A DNA stretch of 47,762 nt from the NCBI RefSeq assembly GCF_934372025.1, contig NZ_CAKROJ010000012.1, positions 1 through 47,762 on the forward strand. The letters are read 5' to 3'. Below the pieces are notes generated by a model, which did not search any database, was not told where the DNA came from, and worked only from the letters and a program-made list of their open reading frames with translations. Origin of the DNA: an uncultured Blautia sp. Its GTDB lineage: Bacteria; Bacillota; Clostridia; Lachnospirales; Lachnospiraceae. Of this stretch, positions 7,065 to 14,855 are shown in pieces; within the stretch, counting starts at the first letter, position 1, and each line of letters begins with the position of its first letter. The translations under genes and the position numbers were made by a program.

Positions 7065-8253
7065 TCTCTTCCTCATTTTCTTCATCAGAATCTATTGTAG
7101 CACTGCTCGAAATCCAGGAACTTCTTTCCTGGATTTTCTGCATGATCCGATCTGCTTCTTCTCCTTCAGCCGGCGTTGGCTGGTAATTGTTATAATCAGA
7201 ATCGGACGAGATGGAACATGGAATAATATTTGTAACATCATCAGCTTTTACACCATTCTGATCGATCGTAAATGTCTGCTGAAAGATCATGGTATCCATA
7301 TCACTGGGATATGAATTTCCGCCAAAACAGAAATTCCCAAGACTGTAAACAATATTTTTCCCTTTATATTTCTCTATTCCCTGGAGAACATGAGGATGGT
7401 GTCCGCAAACCAAATCTGCTCCCTCATCAATTGCAAGATGTCCAAGTGTTTTCTGATTCTCATCAGGAACTTCTTCTTTCTCATTTCCCCAGTGGAAGAT
7501 GACGATAACCAACTGTGCACCTTCATTTTTGACCTTTGCAATATTTTGCTTCAGCTGTTCTTTACGACCAAGATGATCGTTCAGCTCATATATTCCGACC
7601 AGACCGATCTTTATACCCTTTACTTCGGTAACAGCCGTCTCATCATAACCAAAATGAATAATACCGGCAGTATCCAGTGCCTTCAGAGTATCATCAAAGC
7701 TCTGTTCTCCGTAATCATGACTGTGATTATTTGCAGTGTTTACCGCTTCTACAGAGCCTGCAGTAAGAATATCTGCATAGGAAGCCGGGGCCTTGAAGGC
7801 AAACTGTTTGTCCTCACGTTCCGTAGAGTCTGTGAGTGTCCCCTCAAAATTGGCAATCGTCAGATCATCCGCCGAAAAAATACTTTTCACATTTGCCAGG
7901 AAATAGTCAGCACCATTATTTTCATAGTATGCATTCAGACTTGTATCATAATCGAAGTTTTCATCTGTACCCAGAGTACAGTCACCGACAACACTGAGTG
8001 TCAGAGATACCGGTGTCATTTCCGGTTCCGGTGTCACAGTAAGAACTTCTTTCTGTTCGCTGGTTTCAGTCTTATTCGAAGAGACTGTTTTGGTTTTTCC
8101 GGAACCACAGCCCTTTATGATAAGACAGAGCAGCAGAACAAAGAAAAACAGACCGACACCAATACCGGCATATAATTTCTGGAGCTGTTTTTTTCTTTGG
8201 TAGTATCGAGATTTTTTGTACATGTTCTTTTTGGATTTTTTCTTTTTTGGCAT
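7027..8253 (-). CDS. CapA-like (PGA_cap) metallophosphoesterase-fold protein, membrane anchored
   Basis: A 408-aa protein with a very basic N-terminus (PKKKKSKKNMYKKS), one membrane segment at about residues 27-47, a Ser/Thr/Glu/Pro linker, and an extracytoplasmic PGA_cap domain. Diagnostic pieces are VVGDCTLG, IANFEGTLT, NTANNHSHDYG, IVIFHWGNE, CGHHPHVLQGI and VYSLGNFCFGG. Relatives include CapA, needed for poly-gamma-glutamate capsule synthesis or export, but most clostridial members have unproven roles and no capBC genes are near. The ATG at 8253 has AAGGAG six to seven nt upstream; about 42 further codons are open upstream without a ribosome site. The C-terminus is acidic and disordered. 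It is convergent with lysR, overlapping by 38 bp. Confidence 0.88.
   Translation of the reverse strand: MPKKKKSKKNMYKKSRYYQRKKQLQKLYAGIGVGLFFFVLLLCLIIKGCGSGKTKTVSSNKTETSEQKEVLTVTPEPEMTPVSLTLSVVGDCTLGTDENFDYDTSLNAYYENNGADYFLANVKSIFSADDLTIANFEGTLTDSTEREDKQFAFKAPASYADILTAGSVEAVNTANNHSHDYGEQSFDDTLKALDTAGIIHFGYDETAVTEVKGIKIGLVGIYELNDHLGRKEQLKQNIAKVKNEGAQLVIVIFHWGNEKEEVPDENQKTLGHLAIDEGADLVCGHHPHVLQGIEKYKGKNIVYSLGNFCFGGNSYPSDMDTMIFQQTFTIDQNGVKADDVTNIIPCSISSDSDYNNYQPTPAEGEEADRIMQKIQERSSWISSSATIDSDEENEEETTDSGETENPEQ
7110..7137 (+). terminator. Candidate lysR terminator embedded in the opposing CapA-like gene
   Basis: An 11-bp perfect stem, AAATCCAGGAA with TTCCTGGATTT, 5-nt loop, tail TTTTC in plus orientation, 46 bp after the lysR stop but inside the coding sequence of the minus-strand gene. 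Confidence 0.5.
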
Positions 8254-8284
8254 GGGAGACTCCTTATCTTTTGTACTTATAAGA

Positions 8285-8313
8285 AGTATAGGTAATTTTA
8301 TGCAATTCGTCAA
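8285..8313 (-). promoter_or_regulatory. Sigma-A promoter for the CapA-like gene
   Basis: On the minus strand TTGACG, 17-nt spacer, TATACT; the -10 ends 32 bp from the chosen start codon. Confidence 0.7.
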
Positions 8314-8372
8314 TATTTTCTGTTTTGAACGAAAAAAATTATAAAAACCTACCGAATGATAAAAATACAAAA

Positions 8373-8401
8373 TAGACAACTGAGTTCACAAATGCTATAA
8401 T
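8373..8401 (+). promoter_or_regulatory. Promoter for the T7SS-type lipase cassette
   Basis: TAGACA (8373-8378), 17-nt spacer, TATAAT (8396-8401). It would give a leader of roughly 85-90 nt before the TTG start of the first small gene. It is divergent from the CapA-like promoter. No other promoter is evident within the cassette. Confidence 0.6.
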
Positions 8402-8495
8402 GTATATAATATTTTGTATTTCATGCAAAAATAACAGAATATATCAACAAGAATACCGAGACATTCTTGAACTAATCATGGAAGGAGCAGATACT

Positions 8496-8798
8496 TTGGC
8501 TGACATACAGAGAATATCATGTAAATCTATGCAAAATGATGCAGAGGAACTGGAAGCTATATTAAAAAGAATCCCTAAAATCATAGAACAGCTTCAGGTT
8601 TCTATGAGAAAACTTTCCTCATGCTGGAATGGACCCGCCTGGGAGAATTTTCAGCATCAGGTAAATAAAGATATTCAAAATATGAATGAATTGTATGAAA
8701 ATCTCACAGAATTACAAAAAGCTCTCAGCGAGGGAAGAGACGTTTATCTGAAGACAGAATTCAATAACTTCAAAGCAATAAAGTCCATATTGATATAA
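8496..8798 (+). CDS. WXG100-like small helical protein (partner 1 of lipase cassette)
   Basis: A 100-aa, all-helical protein with a W-x-G turn (SSCWNGPAW, W44-G46) between two amphipathic helices, the classic WXG100/EsxA-like hairpin size and layout. A Y-x-x-x-E pattern follows near the C-terminus (Y84-E88), like the secretion signal of T7SS partners. The TTG at 8496 is chosen since AAGGAG lies 8 nt upstream and the resulting length is exactly that of the family; an ATG at 8478 is the alternative. It is first in a five-gene run ending in a lipase. Known family role: T7SS substrate or chaperone-like partner that docks on a larger toxin. Specific role here is inferred. Confidence 0.8.
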   Translation: MADIQRISCKSMQNDAEELEAILKRIPKIIEQLQVSMRKLSSCWNGPAWENFQHQVNKDIQNMNELYENLTELQKALSEGRDVYLKTEFNNFKAIKSILI

Positions 8799-8807
8799 GG
8801 GGGAAAA

Positions 8808-9134
8808 ATGAGCCAGACATCCGGAATAAAATTAAAGGTAAAACCTGAAGAATTAGAAATTATTGCCAGTGAAGCAGAAAATCACATACAAAACTTAAGA
8901 AATGAACTTGCGAAGGCTGAACAGGTTGTAACAAGAAGTACTTCTTATTGGGAAGCAGAAGGTAATACAGCCTATCTTCAGTCATATCGTTCAAAAAGTG
9001 CAAACATGGGACAGTATTTACAAAAGTTTTCAGATCATATAACAGATTTGAGAACAATAGCAGGGATATACAAAGAAGCAGAATCTAAGGCTGTTGAAAT
9101 ATCTCAGTCTCTGGAAAGCGATGTAATTGTTTAG
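8808..9134 (+). CDS. WXG100-like small helical protein (partner 2), W-x-x-x-G variant
   Basis: A 108-aa helical protein of WXG100 size. The hairpin turn has W48 and G52 (SYWEAEGN), that is W-x-x-x-G rather than W-x-G. A Y-x-x-x-E pattern (Y88-E92, IYKEAE) lies in the C-terminal helix as in T7SS secretion signals. GGGGG precedes the ATG and the gene begins 9 bp after the previous stop, so the two are co-translated from one mRNA. No signal peptide. It is probably a heterodimer partner for one of the neighbouring small proteins or for the helical end of the lipase; this is inferred from position. Confidence 0.75.
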   Translation: MSQTSGIKLKVKPEELEIIASEAENHIQNLRNELAKAEQVVTRSTSYWEAEGNTAYLQSYRSKSANMGQYLQKFSDHITDLRTIAGIYKEAESKAVEISQSLESDVIV

Positions 9135-9151
9135 AAGGTAGGAGCCAGAAT

Positions 9152-9454
9152 ATGGGAAAGACAATGAATCAGATTTATCTGGATTATCAGGCCATGGAAC
9201 AGAAAGCCACTCGTTTGGAAGAACTGGCTAAGGAAATTCGCAACGTTGCCGATAATCAGATAGCAGAATGCATGAATACCAAGGGAATATGGGAAGGCGA
9301 TAGTGGAGATGCTTTTCGCCAGAAAGTTACTCGATTAAATTATAAGATAACCAAACGTGCTGAGGAACTTGAAAAAACAGCTTCCGCTATAAGGGCAGCT
9401 GCACAGCGTCAGTATCGTCTTGAAAAACAATTGATCCAAATAGTTTCCCATTGA
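9152..9454 (+). CDS. WXG100-family small helical protein (partner 3)
   Basis: A 100-aa two-helix protein with a canonical turn, GIWEGDSGDAF (W47-E-G49), the best WXG100 match of the three. The N-terminal helix (LDYQAMEQKATRLEELAKEI) and C-terminal helix (RAEELEKTASAIRAAAQ) are amphipathic heptad-like. No clear Y-x-x-x-D/E is present at its end (YRLEK), so it may be carried by a partner. GGAG lies 8-9 nt before the ATG; 17 bp separate it from the preceding gene and 15 bp from the lipoprotein gene. It belongs to the ESAT-6/EsxA superfamily that travels through EssC-type T7SS machines. Confidence 0.83.
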   Translation: MGKTMNQIYLDYQAMEQKATRLEELAKEIRNVADNQIAECMNTKGIWEGDSGDAFRQKVTRLNYKITKRAEELEKTASAIRAAAQRQYRLEKQLIQIVSH

Positions 9455-9469
9455 AAGAACAGGAGATTT

Positions 9470-10198
9470 ATGAACAGATTAAAAAAACATATTGTGATGG
9501 GAGTGATTCTAATGACCGTAGTTTCGGGAAGTATGGCAGGATGTACACTGCCGTCGGTTGGAAAAGAAAAAACTGAAAAAGCACTGGAAAAAAAATATGG
9601 CGAAGAATTTAAGGTGCTCTCTTTTAATAATCCGAGTCTGTTTCAGGATTATTATTCTGCAGAAGCCTATGCCGTTGCATATCCGGAAATACCATTTTCA
9701 GCAACTGTAAGTGAGAATTTTAACGATGTCACAGACTCATATGTCACAAAACGCCTCTGTGACAGGATTTCGGAACAGCTCAGCAAAAACATAGCCTCTT
9801 TACAGGATGAATACTACATATATACACAGGCCATGCTGGATGATACACTTCTTACAGATCCTATGATCTCTCTGGAGGATTATTTAAAGGACAGTCCCGG
9901 AGAGGAATTTACGATTCACCTTTTTATAGAAATGAAGGAAAACAGTCTGGAAGAAATTGCAAATGCCCTGATAAACCTGATGAACGGAGTACAAAATCTG
10001 AACGGTTCTATCTGTCTGTATCTGGTGGATTCTGAATCTCTTCAGGAAACCAAAGAGTATATAGAATCTCATACACGTTTATATCAGGAATTCATGGATT
10101 TAACGGATAAGAGTTATATCGGCTCTGTAGAATTGAATAATAGTTCCTTTGTTCTTACAACAGATAAACTTAGAGAGATGGCAGGTGGACATATATGA
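9470..10198 (+). CDS. Lipoprotein, candidate immunity protein for the lipase toxin
   Basis: A 242-aa protein with a signal peptide and a lipobox ending SMAGC, so Cys25 is the predicted lipidated residue and the protein would sit on the outer face of the membrane. The mature part starts with a helix and KKYGEEFKVLSF, reminiscent of cystatin-like clostridial lipoproteins, followed by an alpha/beta region of unknown family. The last four bases (ATGA) overlap the lipase start, so the two are translationally coupled. In S. aureus the T7SS lipase TslA is neutralised by a cell-surface lipoprotein (TilA) encoded beside it; by position and localisation this is the equivalent candidate. Sequence homology to TilA was not tested. 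Confidence 0.8.
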   Translation: MNRLKKHIVMGVILMTVVSGSMAGCTLPSVGKEKTEKALEKKYGEEFKVLSFNNPSLFQDYYSAEAYAVAYPEIPFSATVSENFNDVTDSYVTKRLCDRISEQLSKNIASLQDEYYIYTQAMLDDTLLTDPMISLEDYLKDSPGEEFTIHLFIEMKENSLEEIANALINLMNGVQNLNGSICLYLVDSESLQETKEYIESHTRLYQEFMDLTDKSYIGSVELNNSSFVLTTDKLREMAGGHI

Positions 10199-11550
10199 GT
10201 TATACAGATGCAGAAATGATGCTGGCCACACAGATTGCCTACCTGGATGTGGATCTTTCAGACAGATCCGGCAAAAAAAATGTAGGTGATGTTGTAGAAG
10301 CTGTTTTAAAAAAATACGGGACCTATGATGCGGCCACAGGAACTTATGTAGCAAAAGCGGATTTAAAAGATGGCGTTGCCAAGGCTCAGTTCGAAACGGC
10401 ACAGAACATTATGGAGCTTGCTGAGAAAAACAACGTCGTTTCCTGGCGGAATTGGGAAGTTGTGGATGTCTGCAATAACAATGATAAAAGTGGTTTTTAT
10501 GGATGTATGATCGATACCGGGGGAGGAGACGCCATTATTGCATGCAGAGGCAGCGAAAGCAGCAGTACACAACAGACAATACTGGACTGGGGACTGGCAG
10601 ATGCAGGACGTCTTAATAACCCTGAAACCATACAGCAAAGCGATGCGACAGCATATATGGCACGTTTGTACGAAGAATACGGGGATAAATATGATAAATT
10701 CAGCATTACCGGACATTCTCTTGGAGGATCTCTTGCAATGCATTCTGCATTTTCGGCACCACCGGAAATGCAGGACAAAATTGATAAAGTAATCAGCTTT
10801 GACGGCCCTGGTTTTTCAGATGAATATTTAAAGGCACACAAGGATGGTATTAATCGAATAAAAGACAAAGTATATCATTATGAATATAGTTTTGTCGGAG
10901 CTTTGCTGACTCAGCCGGAGGGCATTCATGACCGTGTTATAAAAGCTCATAACGACAAAGAGGTTTCAAATATATTTAAGACCCATTTATTCAGACATCA
11001 TACACGAAATATTGAATTTGATGAAAATGGCAATGTCATAGACGGAGAACGAGACTTTCTTCAAATTACCTGGGGCAATATAACAAAGGGGATGGACAAT
11101 GGAAAATCCTTTGTCATGACAATGCTGTTTTTTAAATTTTATGCTTTTGCAATATTCGAAACATATCTGGCAAGTGTTTATATAAATGGTATCCAGGAGA
11201 TGAGTCAGATTGTAGCTAAAATACAAAACAAAGCAAATGAACTGTATCAGAACTTTATTTCTCTGCTTGTTTCGGGTGAATACACCATTAACGTAAGTAG
11301 TATAGGAAGTATTGCGGACAATCTGGCAGGTGTAACTCAGACATTTGAGAGGATTTCCGGAGAAATAGCAGAAATCAGCAGGACACTGCCATATGATTCC
11401 GTCAGTGCTTACTATTATAAACATCGACTCAGAACACTCTCTGTACAACTTGTTTTAGAAGGAAGAAAAGCATCAAAAATATCCTCAGTTGTTGATCAGG
11501 CAGCTGGCAGATATAACAGTGGGGATCAGAAAGTAACGGGACTTTTTTAA
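10195..11550 (+). CDS. Lipase-domain protein with helical C-terminus, candidate T7SS toxin
   Basis: A 451-aa protein. Residues about 1-260 form an alpha/beta-hydrolase of the Mbeg1-like/DUF2974 type: IIACRGSES (oxyanion-side strand), the nucleophile elbow GHSLGG with Ser175, then VISFDGPGFSDEY carrying a likely acidic triad residue; a His in the 240-272 region would complete the triad. Residues about 304-330 are strongly hydrophobic. Residues about 330-451 are helical and coiled-coil-like (IVAKIQNKANELYQNF, TFERISGEIAEISRTL), resembling an LXG/WXG-type T7SS targeting region placed after the enzyme. No Sec signal peptide is seen. Gene order (three WXG100-like proteins, lipoprotein, lipase) and the enzyme-first arrangement match the S. 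aureus TslA system. A housekeeping intracellular lipase is the alternative. Confidence 0.85.
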   Translation: MSYTDAEMMLATQIAYLDVDLSDRSGKKNVGDVVEAVLKKYGTYDAATGTYVAKADLKDGVAKAQFETAQNIMELAEKNNVVSWRNWEVVDVCNNNDKSGFYGCMIDTGGGDAIIACRGSESSSTQQTILDWGLADAGRLNNPETIQQSDATAYMARLYEEYGDKYDKFSITGHSLGGSLAMHSAFSAPPEMQDKIDKVISFDGPGFSDEYLKAHKDGINRIKDKVYHYEYSFVGALLTQPEGIHDRVIKAHNDKEVSNIFKTHLFRHHTRNIEFDENGNVIDGERDFLQITWGNITKGMDNGKSFVMTMLFFKFYAFAIFETYLASVYINGIQEMSQIVAKIQNKANELYQNFISLLVSGEYTINVSSIGSIADNLAGVTQTFERISGEIAEISRTLPYDSVSAYYYKHRLRTLSVQLVLEGRKASKISSVVDQAAGRYNSGDQKVTGLF

Positions 11551-11552
11551 TT

Positions 11553-12392
11553 ATGAGTACATTATATATTGGCAATCATACAACATCATCAAAGGGCTAT
11601 GCCAGAATGGCACGTCACATGCATACAAATGGCGGAAATACCTTTGCATTCTTTACAAGAAATCCGAGAGGCGGCAGGGCAAAAGAAATTGATCCGAAGG
11701 ATATCCGTGAATATCTGGAGCTGGCCGAAGAATATAAATTTGGTAAAATTGTCGCACATGCACCTTATACTTTAAATGCATGTGCTGCCAAAGAGGAGCT
11801 TCGGACATTTGCACGCGAGACTTTTATTGATGATCTTCGCAGAATGGAATATACTCCCGGCAATTATTACAATTTTCATCCCGGAAGTCATGTAGGACAG
11901 GGCTCCGAAACCGGCATTCAGAAGATTGCCGAAATCCTGAATGATGTTCTCACAGAAGAACAGACAACAACAGTTCTGCTGGAAACCATGTCGGGCAAAG
12001 GAACCGAAGTAGGAAGAAATTTTGAAGAACTTCGAAGTATTCTTGATAAGGTAGAAAAAAGAGAAAAAATGGGAATCTGTCTGGATACCTGCCATGTCTG
12101 GGATGACGGTTATGACATTGTAAATGATCTGGATGGAGTTTTAAATGAATTTGACCGAGTGATCGGACTGCCTCGATTAAAAGCCATCCACCTCAATGAC
12201 AGTTTGAATGAACGCGGAAGTCACAAGGATCGTCATGCCCGAATCGGAGAAGGAAAGATTGGTGTGGATGCTCTTGTCCGCGTGATAAAACATCCGGCAC
12301 TGCAGGAGATTCCCTTTATTCTGGAGACTCCGAATGATGATGCCGGCTGGGCAGAAGAGATTCGTATTTTAAAAGAAGCTTTTTATAAATAG
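11553..12392 (+). CDS. nfo: Endonuclease IV (AP endonuclease)
   Basis: A 279-aa zinc-dependent enzyme that cuts DNA 5' to abasic sites in base excision repair. All family metal-binding motifs are present in order: NFHPGSHVG, LLETMSGKG, GICLDTCHVWDDGYD, AIHLNDS, then a RIGEG stretch and FILETPN. Length is normal. The ATG lies 2 bp after the lipase stop and has no good ribosome site of its own, so translation probably depends on ribosomes leaving the lipase gene, although there is no functional link. It is convergent with the D-2-hydroxyacid dehydrogenase gene, with a 10-bp overlap of the 3' ends. Confidence 0.96.
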   Translation: MSTLYIGNHTTSSKGYARMARHMHTNGGNTFAFFTRNPRGGRAKEIDPKDIREYLELAEEYKFGKIVAHAPYTLNACAAKEELRTFARETFIDDLRRMEYTPGNYYNFHPGSHVGQGSETGIQKIAEILNDVLTEEQTTTVLLETMSGKGTEVGRNFEELRSILDKVEKREKMGICLDTCHVWDDGYDIVNDLDGVLNEFDRVIGLPRLKAIHLNDSLNERGSHKDRHARIGEGKIGVDALVRVIKHPALQEIPFILETPNDDAGWAEEIRILKEAFYK

Positions 12393-12438
12393 ACTTCATT
12401 CTTTAATTCCATTCCTGTCCGGAAAGCTTCTGCATTTT
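12374..12438 (+). terminator. Possible terminator spanning the nfo stop
   Basis: AGAAGCTTT (12374-12382) is complementary to AAAGCTTCT (12423-12431), followed by GCATTTTTT. The 40-nt loop makes it a weak candidate; both arms are in coding sequence. Confidence 0.35.
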
Positions 12439-13369
12439 TTAGTGTCGTTTCTGCAATATTGGTCAGTGCCTCCTCCGTAAAAAATCCTTGATGAGACGTA
12501 AGCGCTACATTCGGGAAGGAGAGGAGACGCTGTACGGTAGAAGTTTTCAAAATGAATTCTGACATATCTTCATATACAAAATCAGATTCCTCTTCATATA
12601 CATCGAGCCCCACTGCCAGGAATTTATGGTCGCGGATTCCAGCAATCAGATCCTCTGTACAGATCAGTCCTCCACGAGAAGTGTTCACAAGAATTACACC
12701 TTCCCTCATGCGAGAGATGGATTTCTTGTCGATCATGTGGTGCGTTTCCGGTGTAAGAGGACAGTGCAGACTGATCAGATCACTCATAGTCAAAAGTTTA
12801 TCTAAAGAAACATATTCTAAACCAGAATCTCTGTTAGGATAACGATCATATGCCAGAATTTTCATGCCGAATCCTTTGCAGATGCGGGCCATTGCAAGAC
12901 CAATTTTTCCGGTGCCCACAATTCCGGCTGTTTTCTCATACAAATTCACGCCCATAAGTCCATTTAATGAAAAATTGTTTTCTCTGCATTTAATATATGC
13001 CTTATGTGTATGACGATTTGCTGTGAGCACCAGTGCCATAGCATGTTCCGCAACTGCCTCCGGAGAATAGCCCGGAACACGCAGGACTTTGATATTACTT
13101 TCTTTTGCTTTGGCAAGATCTACATTATTATAACCGGCACAGCGCATCAGAATCAGACGAATTCCCTGATGCCGTAGTTCTTCGATGACTTCTGTTCCCA
13201 GATTAGCATTGACAAACGCACAGATTCCATCATAGCCGGCTGCAAGGGATGCTGTTTCTCTGTATAGATTTGATTCAATAAATGTTAATTCGATATCCGG
13301 ATATTCTGGCTGCAGACGATCAAAAAATCGCTGATCATAATCCTTCGTACCATAAAATAAGATTTTCAT
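12383..13369 (-). CDS. D-2-hydroxyacid dehydrogenase (D-lactate dehydrogenase-like)
   Basis: A 328-aa NAD-dependent enzyme of the LdhA/D-lactate dehydrogenase branch, reducing pyruvate or another 2-keto acid to the D-hydroxy acid. The NAD-binding GTGKIG motif is in the middle, followed by the family catalytic Arg (VNTSRGGLI), Glu (GLDVYEEE) and His (LTSHQGFFT). The motif RCAGYNNVDL and the substrate loop are also typical. The ATG at 13369 has a perfect GGAGG 6 nt upstream, and 12 further upstream codons are ignored. In this kind of fermenter D-lactate formation is the likely role, but other 2-keto acid substrates cannot be excluded. It faces nfo. Confidence 0.92.
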   Translation of the reverse strand: MKILFYGTKDYDQRFFDRLQPEYPDIELTFIESNLYRETASLAAGYDGICAFVNANLGTEVIEELRHQGIRLILMRCAGYNNVDLAKAKESNIKVLRVPGYSPEAVAEHAMALVLTANRHTHKAYIKCRENNFSLNGLMGVNLYEKTAGIVGTGKIGLAMARICKGFGMKILAYDRYPNRDSGLEYVSLDKLLTMSDLISLHCPLTPETHHMIDKKSISRMREGVILVNTSRGGLICTEDLIAGIRDHKFLAVGLDVYEEESDFVYEDMSEFILKTSTVQRLLSFPNVALTSHQGFFTEEALTNIAETTLKNAEAFRTGMELKNEVYL

Positions 13370-13483
13370 AAAGCCCTCCTGTAAATTCTGTCTGAAGCAT
13401 TCCATCTATCATTTTAGATTTCGCTTTCTGTTAATAGATTGTCTCTATATGCCTAAACCTATGCATACAATTACAGCAAAACA

Positions 13484-13527
13484 CAAAAAAACCTGTCTTT
13501 TCACACATTTCATGTAAAAGACAGGTT
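13484..13527 (-). terminator. Intrinsic terminator for the tyrA-aroA transcript
   Basis: AACCTGTCTTTT (13490-13501) pairs with AAAAGACAGGTT (13516-13527), 14-nt loop. The A run at 13484-13490 gives a U tract for leftward transcription, 34 bp after the aroA stop. Confidence 0.88.
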
Positions 13528-13560
13528 CCTTTTATCAATATTTTATATACTGTACAATAT

Positions 13561-14847
13561 TTATTCTTTTCTACTTTCACCCAGACTGTAAAGATCCTGA
13601 TAAAATTCCGGATAGGAAATCTTTACACAGTCGCCATTCAGAATGTCCAGCGAACCATCACAGATCGTACCTGCGACAGCAAAAGACATCGCCACACGAT
13701 GATCCAGATGAGAATCAATCGTTGCTCCCTGAAGCGGTTTGCCACCATGAATGATCATACCATCATCAGTACCCTCAATATCAGCACCCATTCGCTTCAG
13801 ATTATCAACCATAACAGCAATACGGTCAGATTCTTTGACTTTCAGTTCCTGTGCATCACGAATAACGGTTGTTCCTTCAGCAAATGCTGCCATAACAGCG
13901 ATCATTGGGATTTCATCGATCAGTGTTGGAATAACAGCACCCTCAATCGTTGTTCCTTTCAGACTGCTTGTACGTATCAGAAGATCTGCAGTAGGTTCCC
14001 CCTCAGTGCTTTCGTTAAGAAGAGTAATGTCTGCACCCATATCCATGCAGACTTTCAGAATTCCGGCTCTGGTCGGGTTAATTCCTACATTTTTCAGAAG
14101 GATCTCACTTCCCGGTGTCAGAAGACCTGCCGCAATAAAATATGCTGCTGATGAAATATCTCCCGGCACAACAACATCTCTTCCTTCAAGTACCGGCTCC
14201 GGTCGAACAGTTGCAGTTGTCCCCTCAGAAACAACATCAGCACCAAAGTAATTCAGCATGATTTCTGTATGGTTACGTGACAGAAACGGCTCGGTAACGC
14301 CTGTGATACCATCTGCATACATTCCTGCAAGAAGAATACAGGATTTGACCTGTGCAGAGGCAACCGGTGAATCATAATGGATCCCGTGAAGTGCTTTTCC
14401 GTGAATGATAAGTGGTGCACATCCATTGTCCTTCTGGCTGGCAATATCTGCTCCCATAGCCTGAAGCGGTGTTATAATACGTTTCATCGGACGTGTCCGG
14501 ATTGAATCATCTCCATCCAGTTCAGATGTGAATTTCTGACCTGCAAGAATACCGGAAATCAGTCGGGTAGTCGTTCCACTGTTCCCGACATCCAGAATTC
14601 CCTCCGGGGCGGAGAGACCGTGAAGTCCCTTTCCGTGGACAAGGATCTCTGAACCATTTTTCTCGATCTCAATTCCCATCCTGCGAAAACAGGAGATTGT
14701 TGAGAGACAGTCTGCACCTTCCAGAAAATGAGAAATACGCGTTGTTCCTTTTGCAAGAGAACCAAACATAACGGCTCTGTGAGAGATGGATTTATCTCCC
14801 GGTACAATGAGTGTACCTTTTAAGTTTTTCTGTTTTCTGATCTCCAT
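13561..14847 (-). CDS. aroA: 3-phosphoshikimate 1-carboxyvinyltransferase (EPSP synthase)
   Basis: A 428-aa cytoplasmic enzyme that joins PEP to shikimate 3-phosphate, sixth step of the shikimate pathway. Motifs are complete: PGDKSISHRAVM at the N-terminus, the GNSGTTTRL loop, TRPMKR, then KVKESDR and LDHRVAM near the C-terminus. The segment VPGDISSAAYFI is also characteristic. AGGTGA lies 6 nt before the ATG, and the 8 bp between it and the tyrA stop make an operon certain. The pair links the shikimate trunk with the tyrosine branch. A terminator follows immediately. Confidence 0.97.
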   Translation of the reverse strand: MEIRKQKNLKGTLIVPGDKSISHRAVMFGSLAKGTTRISHFLEGADCLSTISCFRRMGIEIEKNGSEILVHGKGLHGLSAPEGILDVGNSGTTTRLISGILAGQKFTSELDGDDSIRTRPMKRIITPLQAMGADIASQKDNGCAPLIIHGKALHGIHYDSPVASAQVKSCILLAGMYADGITGVTEPFLSRNHTEIMLNYFGADVVSEGTTATVRPEPVLEGRDVVVPGDISSAAYFIAAGLLTPGSEILLKNVGINPTRAGILKVCMDMGADITLLNESTEGEPTADLLIRTSSLKGTTIEGAVIPTLIDEIPMIAVMAAFAEGTTVIRDAQELKVKESDRIAVMVDNLKRMGADIEGTDDGMIIHGGKPLQGATIDSHLDHRVAMSFAVAGTICDGSLDILNGDCVKISYPEFYQDLYSLGESRKE

Positions 14848-14855
14848 ATTTTCAC

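Noticed and set aside
7390..8175. 261-codon plus-strand frame inside the CapA-like gene
   Set aside because: No promoter or ribosome site and no domain; the minus-strand frame has PGA_cap motifs and a promoter.
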